Part shown: positions 36,825 through 46,375 of the stretch, piece after piece | Layout: each line of letters opens with the position of its first letter | Position numbering within the stretch: the stretch's first letter is position 1 | The notes under the pieces: generated by a model | Database searches by the model: none | What the model saw: only the letters and a program-made list of their open reading frames with translations | Told to the model about the DNA's origin: nothing | From: Radiobacillus deserti | GTDB lineage: Bacteria > Bacillota > Bacilli > Bacillales > Amphibacillaceae | Length of the DNA stretch: 64,000 bases | Direction: 5' to 3' | Assembly: GCF_007301515.1 (NCBI RefSeq) | Contig: NZ_CP041666.1 | Coordinates: 2,170,001 to 2,234,000 of the forward strand | Translations under genes and position numbers: made by a program

Positions 36825-37010
36825 ATGGCCAAACAAGCCTTAATTCAAAAATGGAGTCAACCGCAAAAGTTTCAGGTACGTGAATATAGCCGTTGTAAGC
36901 AATGTGGAAGACCACATTCTGTTATGCGTAAATTTGAATTATGTCGTATTTGCTTCCGAGAGTTTGCCTATAAAGGCCAAATTCCTGGAGTTAAAAAAGC
37001 GAGTTGGTAG
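36825..37010 (+). CDS. rpsN: 30S ribosomal protein S14, zinc-binding type, outside the main ribosomal operon
   Basis: The 61-aa protein is a type-Z S14 with a C4 zinc motif ([20 protein letters not shown]) and the conserved end [13 protein letters not shown]. The N-terminal 15 residues ([15 protein letters not shown]) deviate from the usual MAKKSMIAKQKRTPKF. GGGAGG precedes the ATG. In Bacillaceae rpsN lies in the S10/spc operon, so this is likely an extra copy. There is no ribosomal gene nearby. Regulation is unknown. Confidence 0.9.
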   Translation: MAKQALIQKWSQPQKFQVREYSRCKQCGRPHSVMRKFELCRICFREFAYKGQIPGVKKASW

Positions 37011-37031
37011 TTCTATCATTTTTTATATAAA

Positions 37032-37062
37032 AAATCCCCTTGCCGTGACGGTAAGGGGATTT
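37032..37062. terminator. Bidirectional terminator between rpsN and sdhB
   Basis: AAATCCCCTTGCC (37032-37044) pairs with GGTAAGGGGATTT (37050-37062) with one mismatch, between converging genes. Confidence 0.85.
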
Positions 37063-37068
37063 GTTGTA

Positions 37069-37842
37069 TTAATATGCGTAGTCACTTCCGAAAAAGTTTT
37101 TAAATGATTGAATATTTGTTTCTCTATTCATCGCCGCGATCGAAGTGGTAAGTGGAATTCCTTTTGGACAAACTTGAACACAGTTTTGTGAGTTTCCACA
37201 TCCGGCGATTCCGCCGTCTTCCATCAATGCATCTAAACGTTCACCTTTGTTCATTTCACCTGTCGGGTGAGAGTTGAACAAGCGAACTTGAGAGATGGCA
37301 AATGGTCCGATGAAGTCTGAGTTGTTGTTTACGTTCGGGCAAGCTTCTAAACATACACCACATGTCATACATTTAGATAACTCATATGCCCATTGACGTT
37401 TTTTCTCAGGCATTCTTGGTCCTGGTCCTAAATCATACGTACCATCGATTGGAATCCATGCTTTTACCTTTTTCAAGGAATCGAACATTTTACTACGATC
37501 AACCGCTAAGTCACGCATAACTGGGAATGTGGACATTGGCTCTAAGCGAATTGGTTGTTCTAATTGGTCTACTAGAGCCGCACATGCTTGACGTGCTTGA
37601 CCGTTAATCACCATAGAGCAAGCTCCACATACTTCTTCTAGACAGTTCATTTCCCACTGTACGGGAGAAGTCGCTTCGCCCTTCACATTAACTGGATTTC
37701 TTCTGATCTCCATCAATGCAGAGATAACGTTCATATTGTCTCTATACGGTATTTCAAACGTCTCTTGGTAAGGAGAAGAGTCTGGGCTATCTTGGCGTGT
37801 AATTATCAACGTAATTGTTTTTTGTGCAGTTGCCGTTGCCAT
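37069..37842 (-). CDS. sdhB: Succinate dehydrogenase iron-sulphur subunit
   Basis: Transfers electrons from SdhA to the membrane quinone site. The 257-aa protein has the cysteines of all three clusters: 2Fe-2S (CLEEVCGACSMVINGQARQAC), 4Fe-4S (CMTCGVCLEACP) and 3Fe-4S (CGNSQNCVQVCP). Its start overlaps the sdhA stop by one base (TAATG), so translation is coupled. Confidence 0.97.
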   Translation of the reverse strand: MATATAQKTITLIITRQDSPDSSPYQETFEIPYRDNMNVISALMEIRRNPVNVKGEATSPVQWEMNCLEEVCGACSMVINGQARQACAALVDQLEQPIRLEPMSTFPVMRDLAVDRSKMFDSLKKVKAWIPIDGTYDLGPGPRMPEKKRQWAYELSKCMTCGVCLEACPNVNNNSDFIGPFAISQVRLFNSHPTGEMNKGERLDALMEDGGIAGCGNSQNCVQVCPKGIPLTTSIAAMNRETNIQSFKNFFGSDYAY

Positions 37843-39605
37843 TACTTCTTGCCCCCTTTACTTTTACTGTAGTCACGCTTTCTAGGTTTGATTAAGGATA
37901 CGTCTACATCCTCATAAGAGAACGATGGTCCATTTGATGCTGGATCAAATTGTGCTTTTGTTGTTTTCAACCATTCTTCATCATTACGATCTGGGAATTC
38001 AGGTTTATAGTGAGCACCGCGGCTTTCGTTACGGTTATACGCACCAATTGTAATAACACGTGCTAATTGCAGCATATTTTCTAATTGACGTGTAAACATA
38101 ACACCTTGGTTGCTCCAACGAGACGTATCGTTAATATTGATTTTTTTGTAACGCTCTAATAGCTCTTGAATTTTGTTGTCTGTATTTTTCAGTTTTTCAT
38201 TTTCACGAACTACGGTTACGTTATCAGTCATCCATTCGCCAAGCTCTTTATGGATTTGGTAGGCATTCTCGGTTCCATCCATACCCATTAAGTACTCAAA
38301 TGTTTCCTCTTCTTCTTTTAGCTTGTCGTCGAATATCTTACTAGAAATATCATCTACTGTTTTCTCTAGTCCGTCGATGTAACGGATCGCATTCGGACCT
38401 GCTACCATTCCACCGTAGATAGAGGATAATAGAGAGTTTGCACCGAGACGGTTTGCACCATGTTGTGTATAATCACACTCACCAGCAGCGAAGATTCCAG
38501 GAATGTTCGTCATTTGATCATAATCTACCCAAAGTCCACCCATGGAATAGTGAACCGCAGGGAAAATCTTCATTGGAACCTTACGTGGATCTTCCCCTAC
38601 GAATTTTTCGTAGATTTCAATGATTCCACCAAGTTTAACGTCTAGTTCCTTAGGATCTTTATGAGAAAGATCTAAGTACACCATGTTCTCCCCGTTAATT
38701 CCGCGTTTTTGGTTTACACAAACATCAAAGATTTCACGAGTAGCGATATCACGAGGAACGAGGTTACCGTAAGCCGGATATTTCTCTTCTAAGAAATACC
38801 AAGGCTCTCCATCTTTATACGTCCAAACTCTTCCGCCTTCTCCACGAGCAGATTCACTCATAAGACGTAGTTTGTCATCACCAGGGATTGCTGTTGGGTG
38901 AATTTGAATGAATTCTCCGTTTGCATATATCGCACCTTGACGATAAAGCGATGCAGCAGCAGATCCTGTATTAATCACAGAGTTTGTGGATTTACCAAAG
39001 ATGATACCTGGGCCACCTGTAGCCATGATTGTCGCATCGGCTTTAAATACTTTTAATTCATGAGATTGGATGTTTTGCGCTACAATACCGCGTCCAACCC
39101 CTTCATCATCAATGACAGCGGAAATGAATTCCCAGCCTTCATATTTCGTTACAAGACCCTCTACTTCATAACGTCTAACTTGCTCATCTAAAGCATAGAG
39201 CAATTGTTGTCCAGTTGTTGCACCAGCGTAAGCTGTTCTATGGTGTTGTGTTCCACCGAAACGACGGAAATCCAGCAATCCTTCCGGTGTACGGTTAAAC
39301 ATTACTCCCATACGGTCTAGCATGTGAATGATACTTGGCGCAGCCTCACACATTGCTTTAACCGGTGGCTGGTTTGCTAAAAAGTCTCCACCATAAACCG
39401 TATCATCAAAGTGTTCCCAAGGAGAATCTCCTTCCCCTTTCGTATTAACAGCCCCGTTAATACCACCTTGCGCACATACAGAGTGAGAACGTTTCACTGG
39501 TACGATGGAAAGCAAATCAACGTGAACACCTGCTTCTGCAGCTTTAATAGTTGCCATAAGGCCAGCAAGACCTCCACCGACAACTACAATGTTGCGTTTA
39601 CTCAT
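37842..39605 (-). CDS. sdhA: Succinate dehydrogenase flavoprotein subunit
   Basis: Oxidises succinate to fumarate. The 587-aa protein has the FAD-binding GGGLAGL motif, the histidine for covalent FAD attachment (His41 in KRSHSVCAQGG), HRTAYAGATTGQQ, and the active-site segment ESARGEGGRVW. Second gene of sdhCAB. Confidence 0.97.
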   Translation of the reverse strand: MSKRNIVVVGGGLAGLMATIKAAEAGVHVDLLSIVPVKRSHSVCAQGGINGAVNTKGEGDSPWEHFDDTVYGGDFLANQPPVKAMCEAAPSIIHMLDRMGVMFNRTPEGLLDFRRFGGTQHHRTAYAGATTGQQLLYALDEQVRRYEVEGLVTKYEGWEFISAVIDDEGVGRGIVAQNIQSHELKVFKADATIMATGGPGIIFGKSTNSVINTGSAAASLYRQGAIYANGEFIQIHPTAIPGDDKLRLMSESARGEGGRVWTYKDGEPWYFLEEKYPAYGNLVPRDIATREIFDVCVNQKRGINGENMVYLDLSHKDPKELDVKLGGIIEIYEKFVGEDPRKVPMKIFPAVHYSMGGLWVDYDQMTNIPGIFAAGECDYTQHGANRLGANSLLSSIYGGMVAGPNAIRYIDGLEKTVDDISSKIFDDKLKEEEETFEYLMGMDGTENAYQIHKELGEWMTDNVTVVRENEKLKNTDNKIQELLERYKKININDTSRWSNQGVMFTRQLENMLQLARVITIGAYNRNESRGAHYKPEFPDRNDEEWLKTTKAQFDPASNGPSFSYEDVDVSLIKPRKRDYSKSKGGKK

Positions 39606-39645
39606 CTAGCTCACTCCCCCAATTTTCTATAACAAACTGTAAACC

Positions 39646-40266
39646 CTATGCGCCCATCGTAAATGCAAGAATCGAACGGATTCCCAAATAAGATAGAGCA
39701 ATAAATACAACGATTGTTGCATATGTCGTGATTTGTTGTGAACGTGGTGATACAATAATTCCCCACGACACTAAGAAACTCCACAATCCATTCGCAAAGT
39801 GGAAAGTAGTTGAAATAAGTCCAATAATATAGAACCAAACCATGAATGGGTTACTAAACACATCTTCCATCATATCAAAGTTAATTTCTGTATTCCCTAT
39901 TGCTGAAGCTATTCTAGTTTCCCATACGTGCCAAACAAGAAATATAAGTGTTATAATTCCACTTATTCTCTGAAGCTTAAATAACCAGTTTCGAAGAAAG
40001 CCGTATCTACTTACATTATTTTTAGCCGTTAGAGCTATATAAACACCAAGAACAGCATGAAAAATAATCGGCAAATAGATGATTAATAGTTGCATAACAA
40101 TTAGAAATGGAAGGCTTTCCATAAAGTGTACAGCATTGTTAAACCTTTCTTCTCCGTATGCCGCAAAATGGTTAATTGTTAAATGAACAATTAAAAATAC
40201 ACCAACTGGTACTACCCCCAAAAGTGAATGTAACCTGCGATAAAAAAACTCTCGCTTCTCCGCCAT
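39646..40266 (-). CDS. sdhC: Succinate dehydrogenase cytochrome b558 subunit
   Basis: A 206-aa membrane protein with five hydrophobic segments and conserved His residues (RRLHSLLGVVP, VHLTINH, FHAVLGV, VWHVWET, FHFANG) that bind two haems b. It anchors SdhAB to the membrane and passes electrons to menaquinone. First gene of the operon, with haem supply from the hem operon elsewhere in this window. Confidence 0.96.
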   Translation of the reverse strand: MAEKREFFYRRLHSLLGVVPVGVFLIVHLTINHFAAYGEERFNNAVHFMESLPFLIVMQLLIIYLPIIFHAVLGVYIALTAKNNVSRYGFLRNWLFKLQRISGIITLIFLVWHVWETRIASAIGNTEINFDMMEDVFSNPFMVWFYIIGLISTTFHFANGLWSFLVSWGIIVSPRSQQITTYATIVVFIALSYLGIRSILAFTMGA

Positions 40267-40387
40267 TTGTTTACCCCCCTCACCATCGTTGTGTAATCCA
40301 TGTACTCATTATTTTTCTAAGCACCCTTATAGAGTGAAATTTCGTGCACTTTTCTAGTTTAAAAAGGCACATTTTGTGACACACTTT

Positions 40388-40416
40388 ATTGTACTTCTAT
40401 CACGGTTGAGCGTCAA
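40388..40416 (-). promoter_or_regulatory. Sigma-A promoter of sdhCAB
   Basis: On the minus strand TTGACG (40416-40411) and TACAAT (40393-40388) with a 17-bp spacer, about 120 bp upstream of sdhC. Confidence 0.7.
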
Positions 40417-40530
40417 GAAAACGGTTTTATTTCCCTTAGTAGAATTTAAAAGTTATTTCCTATTTTTCATGGCTTGCAAGATACAGGTTTTAAAGGGATA
40501 ATAACTACCTAGAAGGGAATGAATGGTAGT

Positions 40531-40971
40531 ATGAGTAGCACAAATGAGAAAGTAAACCAAAACTTATTACATCAATTAACTAGCACCGGTTCTGGATTTG
40601 ATTTCCTACGATTCGATGCTTTACCTGATTTACTTGGTAGGGATGCAAATACGATCCTTTACGTAATGGGGAAAAACATGGCAAGAAAATTGACATTTAC
40701 TACTGTAGAAGACATCATCCTATCATTTGAACAGCTTGGATGGGGACAACTGGTTCTCGTAAAGGAAAAAAGAAGAGAGCTTTTATTTGAAATAGAGGGA
40801 CAAGAAATAGTAAAAAGAAAAGATAGCCCGTATAAAAATGCGGACTATCGTTTAGAAGCCGGTTTTCTCGCAGCTTCTATTGAACAAATCAAGCAGATTC
40901 CATGTGAGTGTACGGATGAAAACCGAATCCAAAAAGGATCGATACAATTGAATGTTATTTTTACAAGCTAA
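40531..40971 (+). CDS. yslB: YslB family protein (DUF2507)
   Basis: A 146-aa soluble protein with the DUF2507 pattern: FDFLRFDALPDLLGRDANTILYVMGKNMARKL, a GWGQL segment and EAGFLAASIEQ. Function unknown; distant relatives bind small ligands. I start at ATG 40531; an ATG at 40519 is in frame but very close to the AGAAGGG site. It is divergent from sdhC, as in B. subtilis. Confidence 0.85.
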   Translation: MSSTNEKVNQNLLHQLTSTGSGFDFLRFDALPDLLGRDANTILYVMGKNMARKLTFTTVEDIILSFEQLGWGQLVLVKEKRRELLFEIEGQEIVKRKDSPYKNADYRLEAGFLAASIEQIKQIPCECTDENRIQKGSIQLNVIFTS

Positions 40972-40985
40972 CGATAATTTTAACA

Positions 40986-41032
40986 AAATCCGATCTTTAT
41001 CCGAATAGTATTTTCGAATAAAGCTCGGATTT
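40986..41032. terminator. Bidirectional terminator
   Basis: A long stem of about 20 bp with a single mismatch (AAATCCGATCTTTATCCGAA with its complement ending 41032), between the converging yslB and uvrC. Confidence 0.85.
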
Positions 41033-41138
41033 CTTTTACTATTCTTACACAAGTGACTGCTAGTCCGTCACTGCGGAAAACAGGGTATTCTGCAGGAGCG
41101 GTGGTAATTCATTATTTTCATTTTAGCATTCCAATTCC

Positions 41139-42920
41139 TTATTTTTCTTCCTGCAAGTGCTCTAATATCGTTGTAGCAGTAGGCGCTGGGATACCGAGTT
41201 TCGTAATATCTTCAAGGCTTGCCTTCCTTAGTTCGTCCAAGGATCGAAAATGTCTTAGTAATAGCCTTCTTCGTTTCTCCCCTACTCCCGGTATCTCATC
41301 CAATTCAGATTGAATGACGCTTTTGCCTCTTAACTGGCGGTGGAATGTAATCGCAAAGCGGTGAACTTCGTCTTGGATTCTTTGAATAAGATAAAATTCT
41401 TGAGATTGACGTTCCAGCGGGACTACAACAGGTGGTGTACCGTATAATAACTCACTCGTCTTATGCTTATCATCTTTTGCTAGTCCACATAACGGAATGT
41501 CCAATCCAAGTTCGTTTTCTAACACATCTGATGCCGCACTCATTTGGCCTTTCCCACCGTCCATTACGATAAGATCAGGTAAAGGCAGACCTTCTTTTAA
41601 GACTCGTGTGTATCTTCTTCGAACCACTTCTCGCATCGTTTCGTAATCATCTGGTCCCTTTACATCGCGAATTTTGTATTTTCGATATTCCTTCTTTGCA
41701 GGACGTCCATCGATAAATACGACCATTGCCGAAACCGGATCAGTTCCTTGAATGTTCGAGTTATCAAACGCTTCAATTCGGTGTGGTATTTCTATGTGGA
41801 GCTGTTCACCTAGCTTTTCAACAGCATAAATCGTTCGTTCTTCATCTCGTTCGATTAAGCTAAACTTTTCTTCTAGTGCAATTTTAGCGTTCTTGGCAGC
41901 AAGCTTTACAAGTTCTTTCTTCCTTCCTCTATAAGGGGTATGCACATCGACCTCTAACAGTTCTTTTAAAAGGTCTAAATCCGTTCCAAGTGGAACGAGA
42001 ACTTGTTTTGGCTTCGGATGATTTTGATGTAAATAAAATCTTCCTATGAACGTTAAAAACGTTTCATCTGCATCATCAAAAAACGGAAAAATCGACACAT
42101 CTCGTTCGATAAGCTTTCCTTGCCTTACAAAGAAAACTTGGACACACATCCAGCCTTTATCATAAGCAAACCCAAATATATCTCGGTTCACTTGGTCATT
42201 CAACGTCATTTTTTGTTGTTCCATGACCGATTCAATATTTTGAATTTGGTCGCGCAGTTCCTTTGCTCTTTCAAAGTCTAGCTCTTCTGATGCTTCCATC
42301 ATTTTTTTCTTTAAATCCTGCTTAATCTCTTGGTGCCCTCCACTTAAAAAGGAAGTAATACTTTGTACGATCTGCTTATTCGTCGCTTGTGTTACTGGAT
42401 ATACACAAGGTCCTAAGCACTGATTCATATGATAATACAAACAGACTCTGTCTGGCATTTTATTACATTTTCGCAATGGATACAGGCGGTCTAACAATTT
42501 TTTTGTTTCTCTAGCAGCGTACACGTTTGGATAAGGTCCAAAGTACTTCCCCTTATCCTTTTTCACTTTTCGAGTAACGATAAGGCGCGGATGTTCTTCC
42601 GCGGTAATCTTTAAGTAAGGGTAGGACTTATCATCCTTTAGTAATACGTTGTATTTGGGATCGTATTTTTTTATTAAGTTCATTTCTAAAATGAGTGCTT
42701 CTATCTCAGACGATGTAACAATATATTCAAAATCAACGATTTCTTGGACGAGTCGCTGTGTTTTCTGATCGTTTGCTCCGGTAAAGTAGGACCTTACGCG
42801 ATTTTTCAGCATTTTCGATTTGCCAACGTAAATAACGGTTTGGTGTTTATCTTTCATTAAATAACAGCCAGGTTGGGCGGGAAGCACGGCTAATTTTTCT
42901 TTAAGTTGGTTGGACATCAT
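41139..42920 (-). CDS. uvrC: UvrABC excinuclease subunit C
   Basis: Makes both incisions in nucleotide excision repair. The 593-aa protein has the N-terminal GIY-YIG nuclease domain (PGCYLMKD ... [17 protein letters not shown]), a central Cys-rich part, the UVR motif (about 200-235), the RNase H-like C-terminal nuclease ([19 protein letters not shown]) and a C-terminal helix-hairpin-helix ([13 protein letters not shown]). Two adjacent ATG codons make the start uncertain by one residue. Confidence 0.97.
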   Translation of the reverse strand: MMSNQLKEKLAVLPAQPGCYLMKDKHQTVIYVGKSKMLKNRVRSYFTGANDQKTQRLVQEIVDFEYIVTSSEIEALILEMNLIKKYDPKYNVLLKDDKSYPYLKITAEEHPRLIVTRKVKKDKGKYFGPYPNVYAARETKKLLDRLYPLRKCNKMPDRVCLYYHMNQCLGPCVYPVTQATNKQIVQSITSFLSGGHQEIKQDLKKKMMEASEELDFERAKELRDQIQNIESVMEQQKMTLNDQVNRDIFGFAYDKGWMCVQVFFVRQGKLIERDVSIFPFFDDADETFLTFIGRFYLHQNHPKPKQVLVPLGTDLDLLKELLEVDVHTPYRGRKKELVKLAAKNAKIALEEKFSLIERDEERTIYAVEKLGEQLHIEIPHRIEAFDNSNIQGTDPVSAMVVFIDGRPAKKEYRKYKIRDVKGPDDYETMREVVRRRYTRVLKEGLPLPDLIVMDGGKGQMSAASDVLENELGLDIPLCGLAKDDKHKTSELLYGTPPVVVPLERQSQEFYLIQRIQDEVHRFAITFHRQLRGKSVIQSELDEIPGVGEKRRRLLLRHFRSLDELRKASLEDITKLGIPAPTATTILEHLQEEK

Positions 42921-42974
42921 TTACTATCACACCTTTAACCGTAGTATAGATATACAAAAAGTTGCTAATACAAT

Positions 42975-43013
42975 AATAGCCCCTTGTTGCATATAGAGCA
43001 ACAAGGGACTATT
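42975..43013 (-). terminator. Terminator after trxA
   Basis: A 16-bp stem with one mismatch (42975-42990 with 42998-43013), 25 bp beyond the trxA stop. Confidence 0.8.
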
Positions 43014-43038
43014 TGGATATATGACGCAACGTTTAAAC

Positions 43039-43353
43039 TTATGCGTGTTTGTTGATAAGTTCTTCTAGTGCTTCTTTTGGTTGGTAACCAACGACTTGGT
43101 CTACTACTTCTCCATCTTTGAAAAGAAGCAATGTTGGAATACTCATTACTCCAAATTTACTAGCTGTTTCTTGGTTTTCATCTACATCAAGTTTCACGAT
43201 TTTTAATTTATCGTTCATCTCTCCATCGATTTCTTCCAATACAGGTGCAATCATTTTACAAGGGCCACACCAAGTTGCCCAGAAATCAGCTAATACTAAT
43301 CCTTGACCAGTTTCCTCATTAAAAGTAGCATCGGATGCTTTTACAATTGCCAT
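43039..43353 (-). CDS. trxA: Thioredoxin
   Basis: General protein-disulphide reductase. The 104-aa protein has the active site WCGPC (Cys29, Cys32), DFWATW before it and the cis-proline in MSIPTLLLF. In B. subtilis trxA is essential and stress-controlled. Confidence 0.97.
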   Translation of the reverse strand: MAIVKASDATFNEETGQGLVLADFWATWCGPCKMIAPVLEEIDGEMNDKLKIVKLDVDENQETASKFGVMSIPTLLLFKDGEVVDQVVGYQPKEALEELINKHA

Positions 43354-43485
43354 TTATATTCCTCCTCATTATTACCAATTTCTTAACTATGTGTTGAGTA
43401 TAGCACGAGGGTTTTGCAACTTTCTACATTTTTGCTTCACTATCATATTCCCCTAAAACGCTCAACCTATGAGAAGATTGTTTTC

Positions 43486-43569
43486 TTAAGCAAATTTCAT
43501 TAAATAAATAATACCTACAACAATAAAAAGGACGGAGATGACCCCTAAAACCTTTGCCAATGTTTCCAT
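43486..43569 (-). CDS. Very small membrane peptide (27 aa)
   Basis: ATG 43569 with a strong GGAGAGGAAAG ribosome site opens 27 codons, a short amphipathic start and one membrane helix (VLGVISVLFIVVGIIYLMKF). It lies 14 bp after yshE on the same strand, so it is probably co-transcribed with it. No family recognised; it is too short for routine gene finders. Confidence 0.55.
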   Translation of the reverse strand: METLAKVLGVISVLFIVVGIIYLMKFA

Positions 43570-43582
43570 GCTTTCCTCTCCT

Positions 43583-43990
43583 CTACCCGATACTCGCACC
43601 TATTACGAACGACAATCCAACAGATATTACCATGGAAATAAAACCAACTGCTCGATTATCATTTTCTATTTCTTTATCAATTTTATAAGTTGGGGTGAGG
43701 AATTCAAAAATAAAATACCCAGTGAGTAGTAATACAAAACCGAAAACGCCCCACATCATACTTTCTAATAGCGTATCGTTATGTTCAATCGAATAACGAA
43801 AAATATTAGCAATCCCAAAAATCTTCCCACCTGTTGCCATCGCTACAGAAAAATTTCCTTTTTTTATTTCTTCCCAATTTTTATATGACGTGACAAGTTC
43901 GAAAATCGCTAAAAACACAATCAAACATAAAATCGCGACGCTATATCTTGCGGCGGTATCTATAAACGTATTCTCCCAAAACCCATTCAT
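43583..43990 (-). CDS. yshE: YshE, DUF350 membrane protein
   Basis: A 135-aa protein with four membrane helices (YSVAILCLIVFLAIFELV, FSVAMATGGKIFGIANIF, MMWGVFGFVLLLTGYFIF, AVGFISMVISVGLSFVIG) as in DUF350 proteins. Function unknown. It follows mutS2, as in B. subtilis. Confidence 0.85.
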   Translation of the reverse strand: MNGFWENTFIDTAARYSVAILCLIVFLAIFELVTSYKNWEEIKKGNFSVAMATGGKIFGIANIFRYSIEHNDTLLESMMWGVFGFVLLLTGYFIFEFLTPTYKIDKEIENDNRAVGFISMVISVGLSFVIGASIG

Positions 43991-44020
43991 TTTTACACCC
44001 CATTTTTTAAGACCAATGGT

Positions 44021-46363
44021 CTATTTAAACTCTAAAATCGTTGCACCGCTTCCGCCTTCATTCATCCCACCATCTCGGTAACTCGTAATTTGTGGATGTC
44101 GTTTTGCAAACTCCTGAACGCCTTTGCGCAATGCTCCAGTCCCCTTCCCATGGATTATGGACACACGAGGATAATTAGCTAGAAGTGCATCATCTACATA
44201 TTTTTCTAATTGATGTAAAGCATCCTCAAACCGTTCTCCTCGTAAATCAAGCTCTGGTTTCACATGATAGTTAGAGCCTTTAATAGTAGCCATTGGTTTT
44301 TCTATTAGTGGCTCTTTACCTTTAACAAATTTTAGTTCATTTCGTTTTGCCTTCACTTTCATGATTCCGACCTGTACTTGATATTCATGATCATTTATCT
44401 TATTTAAAATCGTTCCTTGTTGGTTTAAGGTTAACAAAGTCACCTCATCACCTGGTTGTAAGGCTCGGTTCTCTTGCTTGGGCTTCACTTGTTTTCCTTT
44501 TTCCTTCGCAAGCTTTGGCTGCGCATCCTCAAACAGCTTTCTCGCTTCAATCCACTCATGCTCCTTGAGTGCAGCTTGGTTTCGTTTACTTCTAAGCTCT
44601 TTTACAATTTCCTCCGCCTCTTCTTTTGCTTTTTCAATAGCTTTTTCCGCTTTTTCCTCTGCTTTTCGATATAACTGTTCTTTTTTTGCTTCAAATTGGC
44701 TCCATTGCTGCTCAAGCTCTTCTCGAAGCTGCTCCGCTTCTCTTAAAAGCTCCATGGCTTCTTCGTAATCTTGCTCGGCGCCTCTTCTGGACGCTTCCAG
44801 GGAAGCGATCATATTTTCTACACTTCGAGAATCGGTTCCAATATGACTTTGAGCAGATGTAATAATCCTCTCTTGTAAGCCTAGTCTACGAGAAATTTCA
44901 AATGCATTACTTCGACCTGGAACTCCAATCAGTAATCGGTAAGTGGGACTCAATGTCTCAATATCAAATTCGACAGAAGCATTCACTACTCCTTCTCGGT
45001 TATACCCATAGGCTTTCAGCTCTGGATAGTGAGTCGTCGCAATAATTCTCGCATTTTTCTGTACCACTTCATCTAAAATTGCCATGGCTAAAGCTGCACC
45101 TTCTTGGGGATCTGTCCCTGCACCGAGCTCGTCAAATAGAACGAGGGATCGTTCATCTAGCTCATGCAAAATGCGAACAATGTTCGTCATATGGGAGGAA
45201 AAGGTACTTAAGCTTTGTTCAATGGACTGCTCATCTCCAATATCGGCAAACACATTTGAAAATACAGCCATTTCACAGCCATCTAATGCAGGAACTTGTA
45301 GCCCTGATTGTGCCATCAATGTACATAAACCAATCATTTTTAATGTGACGGTTTTCCCACCTGTATTTGGCCCTGTAATCACGATTGCCCGATAACTTTC
45401 ACCGATTTCTACATCATTCGCTACTACTTCGTCCATCGGTAATAGAGGATGACGTGCTTGCTTCATCTTAATTATTCCTCTATCATTCATCGTTGGTCTT
45501 GCAGCCTTCATTTGATTACCAAGCTTCGCGCGAGCAAACATAAAGTCGATAACAGCTAGTACTTCTACAACCTGTAAAAGAATCGTTGCATCTTCTGCCA
45601 CAAGCGCAGATAATTCTCTTAAAATCCGATCGATTTCTGTTTTTTCTTGAACCTTTGCTTCTTGTAATTGATTATTCAGCTCCACCACCGCCTGTGGTTC
45701 CATGAATAAAGTCGCTCCAGAGGCAGATTGGTCGTGCACGATTCCACCGATAGAGCCTCTATATTCTTGTTTAACGGGGAGTACATACCGTTCGTTTCGA
45801 ATTGTAATAATGGCGTCTGACAACATTTTGGACTTCGTTCTTGTATAGGACTCTAGCTTATCTCGGACTCTACTCTCATTTGTTCTAATTTTCGAGCGAA
45901 TGGTCCGCAATTTTTCTGAAGCTCCGTCCATAACGTGTCCATTGTCATCAATACAACTTTTAATTTCCCGCTCTAGTTGATTGAGAGGTACGATTTGATC
46001 CGTTAAATCTCGTAAGATAGGGAGCTCCGGCTCTTCTATATCTTCTATGAAACGTTTCAGTTGTTTACTGCCATAAATCGTGCTTGCAATATCTAAGCAT
46101 TCTTTGGCACTGAGTGCACCCCCAATTTGTGAACGTTTTACATGTGGTCTAATATCGAAAATACCACCGAGTGGCACATTTCCAAATAAACGGATAACAT
46201 GTGCCGCCTCATCCGTCTGAGCTTGTAGCTCATTCACTTCTTCCAATGTATCTAAAGGCTTTAATTTGCTTGCTTTTTCTTTACCAAGTCCGGAAGCAGC
46301 TTGCTCTTGAAGCAGCTGGACGATTCGTTCAAATTCCAGCACCTTAAAGATTCGTTCGTTCAT
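44021..46363 (-). CDS. mutS2: MutS2, MutS-like ATPase with a Smr endonuclease domain
   Basis: A 780-aa protein with a DNA-clamp and lever region, the ABC-type ATPase (Walker [10 protein letters not shown], signature STFSSHM, Walker [14 protein letters not shown]), a long coiled coil (about 510-620), a KOW-like part and a C-terminal Smr domain ([11 protein letters not shown] ... [14 protein letters not shown]). It lacks the mismatch-recognition domain of MutS1. In B. subtilis it acts in recombination and in rescuing collided ribosomes. ATG 46363 has an AGAAGG site. It is 12 bp after polX. Confidence 0.95.
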   Translation of the reverse strand: MNERIFKVLEFERIVQLLQEQAASGLGKEKASKLKPLDTLEEVNELQAQTDEAAHVIRLFGNVPLGGIFDIRPHVKRSQIGGALSAKECLDIASTIYGSKQLKRFIEDIEEPELPILRDLTDQIVPLNQLEREIKSCIDDNGHVMDGASEKLRTIRSKIRTNESRVRDKLESYTRTKSKMLSDAIITIRNERYVLPVKQEYRGSIGGIVHDQSASGATLFMEPQAVVELNNQLQEAKVQEKTEIDRILRELSALVAEDATILLQVVEVLAVIDFMFARAKLGNQMKAARPTMNDRGIIKMKQARHPLLPMDEVVANDVEIGESYRAIVITGPNTGGKTVTLKMIGLCTLMAQSGLQVPALDGCEMAVFSNVFADIGDEQSIEQSLSTFSSHMTNIVRILHELDERSLVLFDELGAGTDPQEGAALAMAILDEVVQKNARIIATTHYPELKAYGYNREGVVNASVEFDIETLSPTYRLLIGVPGRSNAFEISRRLGLQERIITSAQSHIGTDSRSVENMIASLEASRRGAEQDYEEAMELLREAEQLREELEQQWSQFEAKKEQLYRKAEEKAEKAIEKAKEEAEEIVKELRSKRNQAALKEHEWIEARKLFEDAQPKLAKEKGKQVKPKQENRALQPGDEVTLLTLNQQGTILNKINDHEYQVQVGIMKVKAKRNELKFVKGKEPLIEKPMATIKGSNYHVKPELDLRGERFEDALHQLEKYVDDALLANYPRVSIIHGKGTGALRKGVQEFAKRHPQITSYRDGGMNEGGSGATILEFK

Positions 46364-46375
46364 TTGATTCACCTT

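Noticed and set aside
36652..36915. 87-aa minus-strand reading frame upstream of gerE
   Set aside because: It overlaps rpsN in antisense and has no ribosome site or family resemblance.
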